A stretch of 64,000 bases of DNA from Lingula anatina. Taxonomy: Eukaryota > Brachiopoda > Lingulata > Lingulida > Lingulidae. Every line of letters begins with the position of its first letter. Within the stretch, counting starts at the first letter, position 1. The notes beneath the pieces were generated by a model. It had not been told where the DNA came from. It did no database searches and saw only the letters and a list, made by a program, of their open reading frames with translations. This document shows positions 1-12,620 of the stretch, one piece after another. The DNA is taken from contig NW_019775442.1 in the NCBI RefSeq assembly GCF_001039355.2, positions 69,778 through 133,777 on the forward strand, read 5' to 3'. The position numbers and the translations under genes are program-made.

Positions 1-286
1 CATATTTTTCCCCCCAAATACATGGTTTGTGAAAAAGGTTTTCATGGGTCTACAGTTTGGTAGCTTTTGACCCACCCTATACGGAGGCAAGGCGAAGATC
101 TTTGTTACCCTTCTAGAGTGTGCCAGTACATAGTGGATTATCAGGTGATTTGTAATGTCTTGACACCCTACAGAGCTCTGTCTGCATGTCTGCTGTCTAG
201 TTATCAGGGAGCCAGGGATTTCACAGGTAAGCTACATTGGGATATCCGTTAATGTTGGCATAACTGTTGCAGAGGGGGAGGGGGTC

Positions 287-454
287 CAGGCCCGTAGCCA
301 GCAAATTCAGAAGGGAGGTTCTTTTTCTGAAAAAGTGGACCTTTTACAATGAAACTTATGTGTATGTAGATAAATTTTTACCCAAAATGGACCTTTTCTT
401 GACAAAAGGGGCGGTTCTTTCAAACCCCCCGAACCCCCCCTGGCTACGGGCCTG
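287..454. mobile_element. Short hAT-like MITE (168 bp)
   Basis: The stretch is bounded by perfect 15-base terminal inverted repeats, CAGGCCCGTAGCCAG at the left and its reverse complement at the right. The flanking five bases are GGGTC on both sides, consistent with a 5-bp target-site duplication. There is no transposase frame inside, so it is a non-autonomous element. CAG-starting termini of this kind are typical of hAT-type elements in invertebrate genomes; the superfamily is inferred from termini only. An open frame crossing it is accidental. Confidence 0.75.
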
Positions 455-2190
455 GGGTCCTTTTGAGGGTGCATTCATGAAATCCTACCCCTTTAAATAC
501 ATTGGCCCAAAGTGGGTATTAAATCCTCCACTCTACCTGCCTTATTTAGAGGTATTATGTGATTTCTAAGGTCTTTTGGAAATTGTGGATCAGCATGGAT
601 GAAGTCTTATTAAACTTCATGACTGTTAGTGTAGCAAATAAAAGATAGGTGCTGCATGGTTTGCTCTTATCTGTTTATCATAAGGTATAATCTTTCGCCA
701 TAAATCTATTAGTATAAAGGTGAGGAATCCTTCACCACAGTTTGCTCTTTTTTATGCATAAAAGGCTCAAAAAATAAAAATTTAAAGATTTTTTTGAAGT
801 TTGGATGATTATTTTTTCAGTGGAGTGAGCTCGGGGGTTGAGGGTGTTGTACATGTGGGGGACAGGCGGGGGGGGGAGAGAGGGGCGAGGTTGGCGGTCT
901 AATGTGGTCAGTGACATAAGATGACGGTTAAGTTATCATCTCGTGTCAATAGATCATGTCTGCCCACTATCTGGAAACATAGCTCAAGTGGATGTTGTCC
1001 TATGTTTTTGTTTGTGTTTAGAGTTTGTGAGATGCATTTCATGAGTTAAATCCATACAGCCGTCTTTCCATCTCTGCTGGGGAGTCCCCAAATCAGTGGT
1101 TTATCTTATAAATTTGGTTGTTTGTATTTGTTTGCCTCAGTTGTCTTACAAGATCACAAGCTGATAGCTCCTAAAAATTATGATAAAATTAGCGAAGTAA
1201 CTAGGACTGAAACTGGTCATCATTGGTTGAAACTGTCAGGGTGAAAGATTGTTTTCAAATTTAGAACTGTAGTAACAAGTTTACAAAACATCTGTACATC
1301 ATTTTGTCACCAAAAGTGTTGATATTGTTCATGTGTGTGTGTGTGTGTGTGCTTGAGTGTGAGAGAGTTTGTATGTGCAGTCTTGGTCATGCACTCAAAA
1401 AAGTCTCTAGCTTGATGTTTGTAAAGACAAACAATTCTACAGTTGCCATACTTTCATGTGTTCTGGTGTACTGCATGACAGTGTGCATGTTGTGGAATAT
1501 GTCATCTGTCACATTGAACTCAGTGGGTTCGTTTAAAAAGGGAGCAGATTAGAGCATTTCTGGCATTTTCACTTTGAGCAGAGAGGTATTCTGTATTGAT
1601 TTTATATGTACTTATTAAGGCTGAACTGGGCTGTAATACACAAGCGAAATATATATGCATAAAAAAAACGGGGAAAAATCAAGAAAAACACGCAGCTTAT
1701 CACAGTTAGTTTGTAGCCAGGGTGTGTACATGTTGTTAACTACGCTTTGCGTATCATGAAGATACTGTAGGAATCGTGATGCATCATATGTTTTGAGCCC
1801 ATTGTACATTACCTGTAGGTACATTACGTTGAAGATGTACATTTTTGTACACGCTCTGTGTACGTTGGTTAATACAAGTGCAGTGGGTAAGCCCTGTTTT
1901 CAAACCACTCCATAATACAGTGTTGATACATGCCCCGTGCTCTACGTAGAGACATGCGGAGTGTGCGGGGGAGCATGTAGAAAGGGCAGTGGCAGGGTTA
2001 TCTCTGCTTGCTTAACTGCTCAACTAAATGAAACTTTACGATTGCTCTGGATTAAGGGGATTATGGACGGGATGAGTCGTAACACGTTTGAGGCATGTGG
2101 TCGAGTATCTTCTTCATGTCCAAGTTGATAAGTTAAGAGACCCATTTTTGCTTTGGTCTTGATGGATTAAGGTAGCAATTTACTATCTAA
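455..2190. other. Anonymous AT-rich non-coding DNA
   Basis: No frame with coding character, RNA gene or element boundary was recognised. It holds a short (TG)n tract at about 1332-1351 and a G-run near 868-878. Short open frames here have no recognisable motif or convincing splice borders. Confidence 0.5.
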
Positions 2191-2399
2191 GGCTGTATTC
2201 CCAGAGCTTTTAGATCGATCTATCCCCGCGGGGAGTCTCACTAGATTACTGTCATATAATCCGGCTTAAATGCCCGTCCCGCCTACTACAAGCTGTAAGG
2301 GGGTAATTGGTGTCCGCCTGGCTGACAGCTATTTAGCGTGAACCCCCAGGAAGTTAGGTCGATCTAAAGTAGATCGATCTAATCTCTGGAAATGGGGTC
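2191..2399 (+). mobile_element. Harbinger/Tourist-like MITE, family 1 copy 1 (209 bp)
   Basis: It begins GGCTGTATTCCCAGAG and ends in the imperfect inverse, GGAAATGGGGTC. Subterminal AGATCGATCTA-type palindromes lie inside both ends. It is flanked on both sides by TAA. A second nearly identical copy is at 6701-6915 and a reversed, decayed copy at 52579-52768. A 3-bp TWA-type target duplication with short imperfect inverted repeats is what PIF/Harbinger MITEs show; no transposase is encoded. Confidence 0.8.
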
Positions 2400-4449
2400 T
2401 AAGCTGTCATGATGGTTAGGACGTGTGACTTGAAGGGGAAAAACTCAATACCACTGTTGTCCAACTCATCACTGTTGTAATTGATTCAAATCACTGACAT
2501 AGATGGGGAACTCATTTTGTTTTCCAGTGTTAGTTTAAGGTCTACTGAGATAGTGATAGTAAAGTAACAAAATAAGCCTCCACTAGAGAACTCATTTTGT
2601 TTTCTAATGTCAGTAATCTTTAACAAGATCCGTGAAACAGTGATTGTGAAGAAGTGAAATGGCCCTCCACAGCTGGTCTGGTCATGTGGACTGAGTGGTA
2701 CATTAGGGATGTCGCAGCTAACACATTCTACGATATCCAGTATTGGATAAGGCATAATATTCTGGGGTAGCGCTAACACTCACCAAATGCTAAAACTGAC
2801 TTTAATTGCCTAAACAAAAATGGCCTGTTTTGACTAATTTTAGTCAAATTAAAACCATTTGGATAACACATTAACAAAAGAGTGGTGATTTGGCTTAGTG
2901 AAGAAAATTGCTAGCGCTACCTCAGACTGTATTGATGTACCATCGGCTTCTTTTCAGGATTTTGGCAAAATTGCATGTTTATTTTTTATGGAAATTAGCA
3001 TTTTTGTTAGAAATAAATGCTTAATTCCTATGTTTTGTTTAAGATTACAAATGATGTGACATAACAAATACCTGTAGAATTATATTTGTGTTTCTTTTAA
3101 TTTTACGTCTTTAATTCCAAGTTGAATGAGATACAGTAACTGTCATCACTTGTTCTCTGCCACAAAAATATATATCTGATCAAAAATATGAAAAATATTT
3201 TACCCAGATGGGGAAAACTTAGCCTGCTTCTTTGTAGAACTTTCATTTTAGACGTGTATTATAGATGAAAATATTATTTTAAAGTTGCTTCAACTGTCAG
3301 CATTCATTGAACAATTCATCTTGCATGTCAGTATTATACATAACATTCAGCCTGATTTTTGTCAGTTAGCATGACTCTTTATGAAAGAACCTTGAAAATG
3401 AATATATAAAATATAAGGCCAGGCTTATTTCCTCACTATCATTAAATCAAAAAAGAATAAAAACAGCTAAATAATGCTTGTTATGTTACTTAATATGTGT
3501 AGTAGAGGAATTTTAAGAAAATAAAGTCTGGATTAAGTACAGAAAGCAATCTTGACAAAACTCTAGTCCCTTTGCAGCTATGCTTTTATTATTGTATCTT
3601 TCAAAGATGTGATCTAAAGCATGTTTTATTACTTTTCCTTGTCATTTCCATGGCAACCTAAGATATTGTTATGCAAGCGAACCTTGTCTTTTAAACAGTA
3701 ATAACATGTCAGCTTGGTTCCCATGGCAACAGTGCATACTCGCACAGTATTATGTAAACGTCTCTTGTCAGGCAGAGAGATTAGAGGAGTTGTAAGCGGT
3801 TATTTGCAATTTTCTTTTCACCGATAACATTTTGAACCCATGTGGAAATGGTAGTTAGTTCACCAGATATCAGCTTTCTTTGGTTCCAATTTTCTCCAGT
3901 TTCCGATTTGAATTTGTTTGTCCTGTAATCGCTACTGGATTTAATTGGACTGCATTTTGGGGGTCGATTGGATTTCATTGAGATAAGGAAAAGCAGAGCT
4001 TGACTTTTATAAATGAAAAAGGAGAAAGAAAAGAAAGAAAATACATTCATTAAGTCAGTTTTGTTAGCTTGTCTTTATGAGTATGTGAACTTACTTCAAA
4101 TTCGGATTTTTTTTCTTTAAGACCGCCTTTAAGAATATACCATACAAAAAAAGGATTATTTCAAAAACTACACTCAGTGAACCCGGACTAAAACGAATAA
4201 CTCTCGAGTTATAAATTTTTATTTTGTCAGATTCAGATAAGATATTGAGTCAGAGCTTATTCAGCAATGAATATATCAGTTCTTAAAATAGGAGCTGGCA
4301 TTGAAACTTCTGACAGCTTGGAGACCTGAGTCAAGAGTCAAAGTCTTTAAGATGACAGGGAATGAATTGGGCTAAATTAAAGACTAGGATCAGGCTGGTG
4401 GTGGGATTCAAATATATAGGTTGGGATGTGATTGGAAGGACCTTGATTT

Positions 4450-4450
<1 letters not shown>
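2400..4450. other. Anonymous AT-rich non-coding DNA
   Basis: No gene or RNA was recognised. Two short similar phrases containing 'ctcattttgttttc' occur at about 2510 and 2590, suggesting a small local duplication of ~80 bases. Otherwise nothing stands out. Confidence 0.5.

Positions 4451-4500
<50 letters not shown>
4451..4500. repeat. (AG)25 microsatellite
   Basis: Uninterrupted AG dinucleotide run of 50 bases in non-coding DNA. Confidence 0.95.
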
Positions 4501-4504
<4 letters not shown>

Positions 4505-4559
4505 AAAACTGGACTGTCCTTAAGAGAGAGGACAGATGATGAATGAATGAAAATGAAAA

Positions 4560-4840
4560 ACTAGAAAAACACTCCGAGAGCGCAGACCTCTGCCAGGGCA
4601 GCAAAGTCTCCACCCAATGCCGTTTCACCCCTAAATTTTTATTCTATACTGATTTAGTTTTTTTATTTTAATGATTGATTATTGATCCAGAAACTAATCA
4701 TCTGTTCCTTGGCCCACTTCTGACAGTTCCTGAATATTTCATCAAAATCGGTCCATAACTTTTTGAGTTATGTTGATGACAGACAGACAGACAGACAAAC
4801 AGGGGTGAAAACATAACCTCCTTGGTGGAGGTAATTAAAG
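4560..4840. repeat. Dispersed repeat with PyRich/‘GACAGACA’ tail, probable MITE or SINE
   Basis: The left end carries CAGACCTCTGCCAGGG and the right end CCTCCTTGGTGGAGGT, which resemble each other in inverse orientation. Between them lies the phrase 'atcggtccataacttttt' followed by a (GACA)n stretch near 4779-4796. I recognise this organisation as a type of interspersed repeat common in marine invertebrate genomes, from general familiarity rather than a search. It encodes nothing. Confidence 0.55.
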
Positions 4841-6700
4841 AGTAACACATTATTAGAGATAATTTTGTGAAATGAATATTTATATAGATATATATGGAAA
4901 AAAAGATACCCCCTTTAGTATATCCATACTGAAAGTCAGGATACCTCTTTTAGTATAACCGTACTGAATGTGAGCACAAAAAACAGCAAATGTAACAAAA
5001 TAGTCAGCATGAAATTCTTAATAGCAGTCCAAGGCAGGTCAGAGGAGTCTGAGGTGACCCAGTGAGACCTGCTCATAGAACTTTAACCATTTGGCTGAGG
5101 TGAGTGGAAACTGCAAGAAACCTGAGGAAGGATTTTTTTTTCCGGTGTTCAGAACAGTTTTATAAAGTAAATGTTTTAGTTTTGCTAAAAGGTAGTGAAC
5201 TCTATTTGGCGGGTGGGAGTAGACCTGTGCTCCGTATGCTGGCCTCTACCTGAGGTCTCAGCTTGGGGGGAGGGAGAGGGTTTACAAGACAGACTGCTCA
5301 GGAAGACAATGGGAAGGTGCAAATATTGTGTTTGTTGAAAAAATATTTTAATAGTGATATGTCTTATAGACATGAACTTGAGGATAGGTCGAGTAAATAC
5401 ATGGTAACATATTTATAGGGTTTGGTCAACCATCCTTTCTCTCCATACCCCCCCCCTCCCCACCCACCCACCCACCCAAGTGAAGAATAGCAGGGGTATT
5501 TTATTGGTTTGCATCCTGATTTCTTATATTGGTCATAAAGTTAATGTAACTAGGCAGAGCAAATCCTTGTTGTATCCACTGCAGTACATTACCCTGACTC
5601 TGATAAAGGACTTTCTTTCCCTGACAGTGACGTGAATGAACTGGCTAACCGTTGTGGACTGAAGGATTTTCTCTAGAAACTCAGAGATTACAGGCCAGTC
5701 TCTATTGTAGATACTTCAGGGTATGTAAATAAACTTGTGACGCTGAAAATATGACAGTTATAGAGATTGGAGTTTCATGGCTTTTGGATAATTAGTTTTT
5801 GTTGACTGGAAAGAGAAGATATGTGATTTAAAGGTACTGCTTTAAAAGAACATTGGAATTTTATTGGAGACCCTATGAGGGGTAGGGTTTCTTCCTCTTT
5901 CAGTATTCTCTGTTTTTATTTTAGAGAAGACTGCATTAGGGATGTTTTAAAGCCATGGGAGCCTTTTTTGTATCAAATTAAAGCCATTTTCCTAATTGAT
6001 AAGGATTATGTGACAATGATGCAATAAAAAAGACTTTGAACATTGAGACAGAACAAGTATGAAATGTTATGAGGTTAGATTTCATTCTATTTGAACACAA
6101 GAGAAGTGATATAACGCTTGAGCCTTTTTTCACTGGTGAACAAATACTTCATTCTTCTCTCAAAAGATAACATAGTGTATCAGTTTCTACACTGAATAAT
6201 AATAGGAATTTTATTGCTGATATTTTATACATTTAAACTGAAGTCTAGTAGGAAAATGTCAAATGTTTTGACAGTAGTTGATGTGAAAATAAAGCCATTT
6301 TAGTTTGTAGCAGATATCCTCTGCCCTGATCCCAAGATTACACTACATGTCACAAATATGATGCTGAAAGCCAAGAGCCTGGTGGAATTTGTTATATAGA
6401 CTTGGTGTATTTAAGTTGCCTGGTCGGGAATATTTAATGTCAGTAGTTCAAATTGTGGCAAAATATGACAAGTTTTATTTACACTGCTCTTACACGGGTC
6501 TGTAGTCCTTCTTTATCTTCTTGTGGGTGTTACCCAAAACATGTCTGTTTCTTTCTGTGATCAATAATATAATCTGCTTCAATAGATTAATGCATGAGTA
6601 GACCCTGTGAATTTAAGTTTTTGTATGCAAAAATTAACTCTTTCTTCTGCCTTCTTCCATTTTGAACTGATGTAGTATCTCACTCCGATCAGGAATCTTA
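4841..6700. other. Anonymous non-coding DNA
   Basis: No gene was recognised. It contains a C-rich run with CCCA repeats at about 5449-5478. No element borders were found. Confidence 0.5.
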
Positions 6701-6915
6701 GGCTGTATTCCCAGAGCTTTTAGATCGATCTATCCCCGCGGGGAGTCTCACTAGATTACTGTCAGATAATCCGGCTTAAATGTCCGTCCCGCCTACTACA
6801 AGCTGTAAGGGGGTAATTAACTTTCGTGTCCGCTCGGCTGACAGCTATTTAGCGTGAACCCCCAGGGAGTTAGGTCGATCTACTTTAGATCGACCTAATC
6901 TCTGGAAATGGGGTC
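6701..6915 (+). mobile_element. Harbinger/Tourist-like MITE, family 1 copy 2 (215 bp)
   Basis: Same ends and interior as the element at 2191-2399, in the same orientation, with small differences such as a longer 'taactttcgtg' interior segment near 6818. It is flanked by TTA on both sides (6698-6700 and 6916-6918), a 3-bp target duplication. It is non-coding and mobilised in trans if at all. Confidence 0.82.
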
Positions 6916-6918
6916 TTA

Positions 6919-8893
6919 GTGTACGTAATGTTGTTTTGGAGGTGAAATTCAGTGTCAATAAATTTGCTGCACTGTAAACTTGCCTCTGCTCTTTATGCTT
7001 CCTTCCGACTTGCTCAATCCAGCAACCAGCCAACAGTTCTTCTGGAAATTGAAAATATTGTTTAATAAGCTCTCAACGGATTATGCCAGCTCCGTCCCCG
7101 TAAATGACAATATCAACTGTGTTACATCACAGCCATTTGAAGTCAAACCTGATACTTTTAGAAATTGGCTCTCAACTTTTGCGTCATTGTTAATATCAGA
7201 AGGTCTTAACAGCTCACTGATAAAGGCGCTGGAACTTTTGTGTGGTTTATGGAGTAGGGGTTCTTAACTCATTACCCGAATCAATCAATTAATCCGGGAT
7301 CAATTCAGAGGACGTCAAAGAGAAGAAAGGACAGGTAAAGTGACCGTTATAGGCAGCGCTAGATTGGAACAAGTCGGTGAGAAGTGCTGCTGTGTATTAT
7401 GACATTATTTCAGCAGAACAACATCAGGGTTTACTTTCTTTTTGAACTGCTCATGTTTTCCGGGTGCAGCTCAGGGTTTTTGCACGTTTGATTTCTGTGG
7501 ACTTTCTCAGGGCTTGCTAAGTTATTTTTATTGGTCTTAATTTTTTTTCATTTTCTCTCCTGCTTTGAGTTGACTGATGCTGGGCAGAATTTGAAAACTC
7601 CGTACTTAGTCCTAAGTCTGTCAGGATTGCATGATATTTGAATACACTGAGGATTAAACTCTCCAGCTTTTATTCAAGATAAATATATTTACTTGGAGTG
7701 CAGGAAAGTTACCAGTTGGCAGTTTATGTATCTGCATGGTAGGAGAAGCAAGCTGATATCACAGAACTCAGTGCAGTGAGAGAAGGTTGAAGATATTAGG
7801 ATTTATTCAGATTAATTGGATTATTTGTAACACCAGGAGGAGTTCTTATTTTATAGGTAAGTTGTTCATAGTAAAATTCAGGTTTCTTTACACCTGGTAA
7901 AAATTGTGATCACTACGCTTCCTGTTTATTTTGTATTTTAGTTATTTATTTATACGAATAAGGATGCACTGTAACAGACTGTGATCAAATAACAGTAAAA
8001 TATATGGTTTTAGTTAAAATTGGGTTTAGAGTAGTGAGTAGATAAAAATTATAAAAAGGAAAAAAGGTTTTAAAAATATGTTATATACTCTGTTAAGAGT
8101 GATGTCATCTTTTTTAGGCAGTAGCTAAGGAGAACGCATTTTTTTCTTTGAAAAATATATAAGCTATAATTTCTAGCCTAGAATCCCACAGTTCAGGTTC
8201 ATAAGGTATTTGCAAATAAAAAAATACCCAGGATTAAAATGCAGTTCTAAGTACCTTAATTGTTATTCAATATTGTGGAAAACCTATTAACTGTGAGATG
8301 GACTTTATGATGAAATTGGATTTCTGGAATATATTGAAAAATTTTTCATCTCTAAAAATACCAAGATAACCAAACAAGGGACTCAATCTTAGATTATCCA
8401 GAGGTTCCCATATTTCTCTGATGATTTTAAACATGAGAAGGTGTTTAGTCACTCTGTTTTGATTAGCAGTTAATTGCTTTCTAAGATGTGATCTTTTCCA
8501 CAGCAAAAATCAATAATGTGTACGATAATGTGTACAGTGAGCATGTGAACACAACATTTTTTAGTATAAAAGAGGTCAAATAAGTGAAAATAAAAAGAAT
8601 GAATAAATATAGATGAGGATTAAGCAAATGATAGCTAAATCCAAAACGAAATAGTTATTTTTTTTTCAAACTTTCTTGTCACTATAACATAAGCCATTTG
8701 CAACTTATTATTGCATTGGTGTGATGAGAAAATTATTGCTTGTGGCAGGTGAAATCTCTGACAAGACAAAAATCAATATTGCATGTAATGAGAGCTGTAT
8801 TAGACCTCTGAGATGGCTGTTAGGAAGATACAAATAATGGGGAGATAAAGACCTCTAGAGTTAAGATTCATTTTCTAGCTGTAATGGAACTGG

Positions 8894-8894
<1 letters not shown>
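6919..8894. other. Anonymous AT-rich non-coding DNA
   Basis: No coding exon, RNA gene or transposon border was recognised. Open frames here (for example 6980-7267) have no recognisable domain and no matching splice partner. Confidence 0.45.

Positions 8895-8942
<48 letters not shown>
8895..8942. repeat. (TG)24 microsatellite
   Basis: Uninterrupted TG run of about 48 bases in non-coding DNA. Confidence 0.95.
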
Positions 8943-8946
<4 letters not shown>

Positions 8947-11900
8947 GAGAAACACCATGCACTGATTTTTTGTGGGGAAAAAAACATTGGGCAGAGACAG
9001 GGAAAGGATGTTTTAGCCAAAGAAAGTCAATGTTTAAGATAATTTTAGTGATTATTTGATGGAAAAGAATAGATCAAGTTAGAAAAGAACACCATTTACC
9101 TCCCATCAAATTTGATTAAAATCAGCTGATTTAAGAAAAGGCTGCCAAGTTATATAAACCCTTCCCATAGAGAAAGCCTTAACGAATTATTTAAGATATT
9201 ATAGCAAAATTGAATAATTTAGTGTAAAATAACATAGAAAGAAGGAAAGTTTAAACCCTCAACACTTTTGCCTAACTCCTCTTAAATATAAATAAAACCA
9301 ACTGTAATTAAGGCAAAAGTAAACTTTGTTCATAGCAGGCTTGGTTCCAAGGTACAGCTAAAACAATAGCACACTGCTGCCTCCTCTTTTATGGTGCATG
9401 ACGCAATTCATGGGGCAGATATGTGTCAATGGTTCGCTGGTGCTCTGATATACAAAACAATATGTTGACAAGAGATATTCTGGAAAAGTTCAGTGTTCAA
9501 CAAGTGAAAATGTTGAAAATGTTTCCAAAGAAAAAGTGACAGGACGTAAAAAAATTGCCTGCCAGATGTGGTTTTTTGGAAGATTGATTTACCAGGTTTT
9601 ATGATATTTATGATTGTCGGCATTGAAATTTTCAAATAAGAAATATACAACTTTTTCAAATAAAGATATAAACAGGACAAATTTTCATAGATTTAATGAT
9701 TCTACACTATTAGTTCATTTTTCTGGTGAAAATAAAATGACAATATGTATTAAATTTAACTCTTCAAATTGTTATAATTCATCCCTAACTAATTCCAAAT
9801 GAAATACTGTGCAAACGGTATGATATCATAGCATGTAGTCACTTTTAACTACCGGTTCAGTCAATCCAGAATTAAACTTCATAATTACAGTAATCAACAC
9901 AATTATCCCACCCTTACTGCTGCATAGTTCACCAGTTAAAAACAAGAAAAAAAGGTGCAAAGGTTTACCATTCAAAACACAAGCCAAATGCTATCAGCAT
10001 CAATTCATGTTTCTAATGCAGAAAACCTCAACAACTCCACACTTTGCATCTTGGACGCGTTGGAATGTCCCGCGACTCCCGCACCTGTAACGAGGCAGCA
10101 CGCGAGCGTCACTTGATGGTCCTGAATGGGGCGTTATCTCCAGAGTTTACAGTGCTGATTGGCAGGCTTAATCCCCAGATCAACTCAAACTTGATTTTTA
10201 AATAGACATAACAGCTCCGAGCTGTGCGAAGTCAGAAGATTGGCTTGGGACTTGGTTTGGAGTGATTTGAAAGTAAGATAGTGAGTTAATTGGATTTTTT
10301 TTCTTCAAGTTTATCAGTTTATGGTTGTATTTATATTGCCAGTGTGTATAGTATTATATTTACATTGCCAGTACATGTACAGTTAAAAGAATATGTGTCC
10401 TTTAATGTTGAACATGGTGGATAGCGTGATGCTTTTTGCAGTGTTTACTTCATGAAATCAGTTTTAAATTGGCTCTGATAAAGGATAGGCTAAATAACCA
10501 TAATACTACCATTTTTTTCACAAGGGAATTTGAAACCACAGAGTTGAACAGGTTTGTCATTTGAGTTTTGGCAATGGTAGCATATTGTTATTTGTTTAAT
10601 TAAAGCTTTGTTGTAGATTATTCCTTCCAGTGCTCACATAGATATATTTGAAGAAGTTGATATTATAAGTGTCTGGCTAATATTGTCCACATAATCCCTA
10701 AAGCTACTTAAGGCGCGTCCACACTAGGTGTAACTGAGACTGGAAGCAGGTTAAAAGTCATCTGGAGACTGGAAGGCTCAACATACACTCAGTGGAAGGT
10801 GATGTCATTTAGTCTCCTTTAAGTCTAAGCTTGTCCTGATAGGAACACAATATTTCTAATAACATTTCAGCGATATTCGTATTACGTCAGCCTCTACCAA
10901 GTTATTCTTTACAAGGTAGATACTGATGTGTGTTCCAGTATATTTTAACCAAACATGTTTTGCTTTGTTGAAAGGTGTTCAGACAAGGAATATGGAAAAT
11001 CGACAGTGAAACTAACTTGCAACATTTGTTGACTTTATTAGGGGAGACCCCATTAGATGGTAGAGATTTTAATCCTAGATTAATCAGTTGGGGTCACTGA
11101 TATTAGTCAGAACTTGACTCTCTTGGTCCTCACATATTTGATGTGTTCAAATAGAACCAGATTTTCTTAATAAAGTGTTTTGATGGACATCAATATTTCT
11201 GCTCTTGAAACAAGTTAATTCATGTAAATAAAAGTTGTAAATGACTTGTAACATTCTGTAGGATTTTTCTAGTTGTTATTATTATATTGATGTTCTCATA
11301 GATCTCAGATTCCATTCCCTCATCACCTAGAACACAAACCATGCCACCTGAGGAAATCAAAAATTTCCTTAAAGCCCTGAGCTTAATTTGCCGTGTTGAG
11401 AAACTTTAATTCTGTAGCTTTGTTCTGAAATTAAAACATTTGTCAGAACTGTTTTATTTGAGTTATTTAGCAGATTCCAGAATTGCACAATGATCCTTAG
11501 AATGTTCATCTGTCACTTTTATTAATAGTTTTAAGATTACATGTTGCATTTTTATTCAGATATTGAAAAACTGGATCTTCACTGAGTTTTACTGATGGCT
11601 TATAGCTAAGAGGTCTCTGAATGATAAATATTTAGTTACCCTTTAAATTTCATAGATATGTTCCACTAGATTTTGGATATAAAGCTTTTCTTCTTTGAAA
11701 ATAGTCCATTGTGATAAAATTGTTTTGGCTCAATAAAAAGTTGGACATAAAGCCAGAAAATACTTCATCCCAATCAGTCAAGGTGATTGAGTTATTCCAA
11801 GCAAATGGAACATGTTGTAGCTGTTTTTGTAATTTGTCATTGATCTGTTAAAGGATTTGTTATTGACTGAAGGAACATATATGACAGGGAGAACTCGGAA

Positions 11901-12589
11901 CAGAGGACAAGTTTGACATGTCAGCTTGGGGTTTGTCCCCTCTGGTAGGTAATCCATAGACATTGCCTTGGTCTGTCACCGTCACCCCGACATTGTCACA
12001 CTTGGTGACAAAACCAATAACGCATTTCACAAATGAAGTATTTAATCAATTTTCTCAATTGTGACTTGTCACGATTTGAGCCATTATCAAAAAGCGGATT
12101 GATGTAGCAACGCTTGGTTATTGTGTATTTGCGAAATTTATTTATCAACTCTTGTTGGAGGTTGTTTCTTGGATGTTTGATACGTAGCAAAGATGCCCTG
12201 GTTCAAGAATTGAAATTTTTACCTGTAGCACAGCCAAGTAGGTCTGTAGGAAGTAGATTTAATCTTCTTATATTTGGAAGAGGCTGTTTCTGTGGCAGCT
12301 TTTAAGTTTGTTGACGTGAAATGAAACTCTTAGAGAAACTACTTTCATTTGGTGACAGCTTTAAAGTTTGTCTCACAGAATAAACAATCATAATTCCCTA
12401 TTAATAAAGAGGTGGTTGTGTCAGACTCAGAGAAAAAAAAGATATATTTGTTAAGTATTTTCATCTGTCATTGATGAAATTTATCACAACCTTAGGGGAA
12501 AAATGGATCTATCCACTTTCTGTCAAAGACAAAGACAGTATCAATGACAAGTTGGAAGAAATTCACTTCTAACCCCCTATCTATTTCTG

Positions 12590-12620
<31 letters not shown>

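Noticed and set aside
267-569. 100-codon forward open frame
   Set aside because: It is mostly the hAT-like MITE at 287-454 translated by chance.
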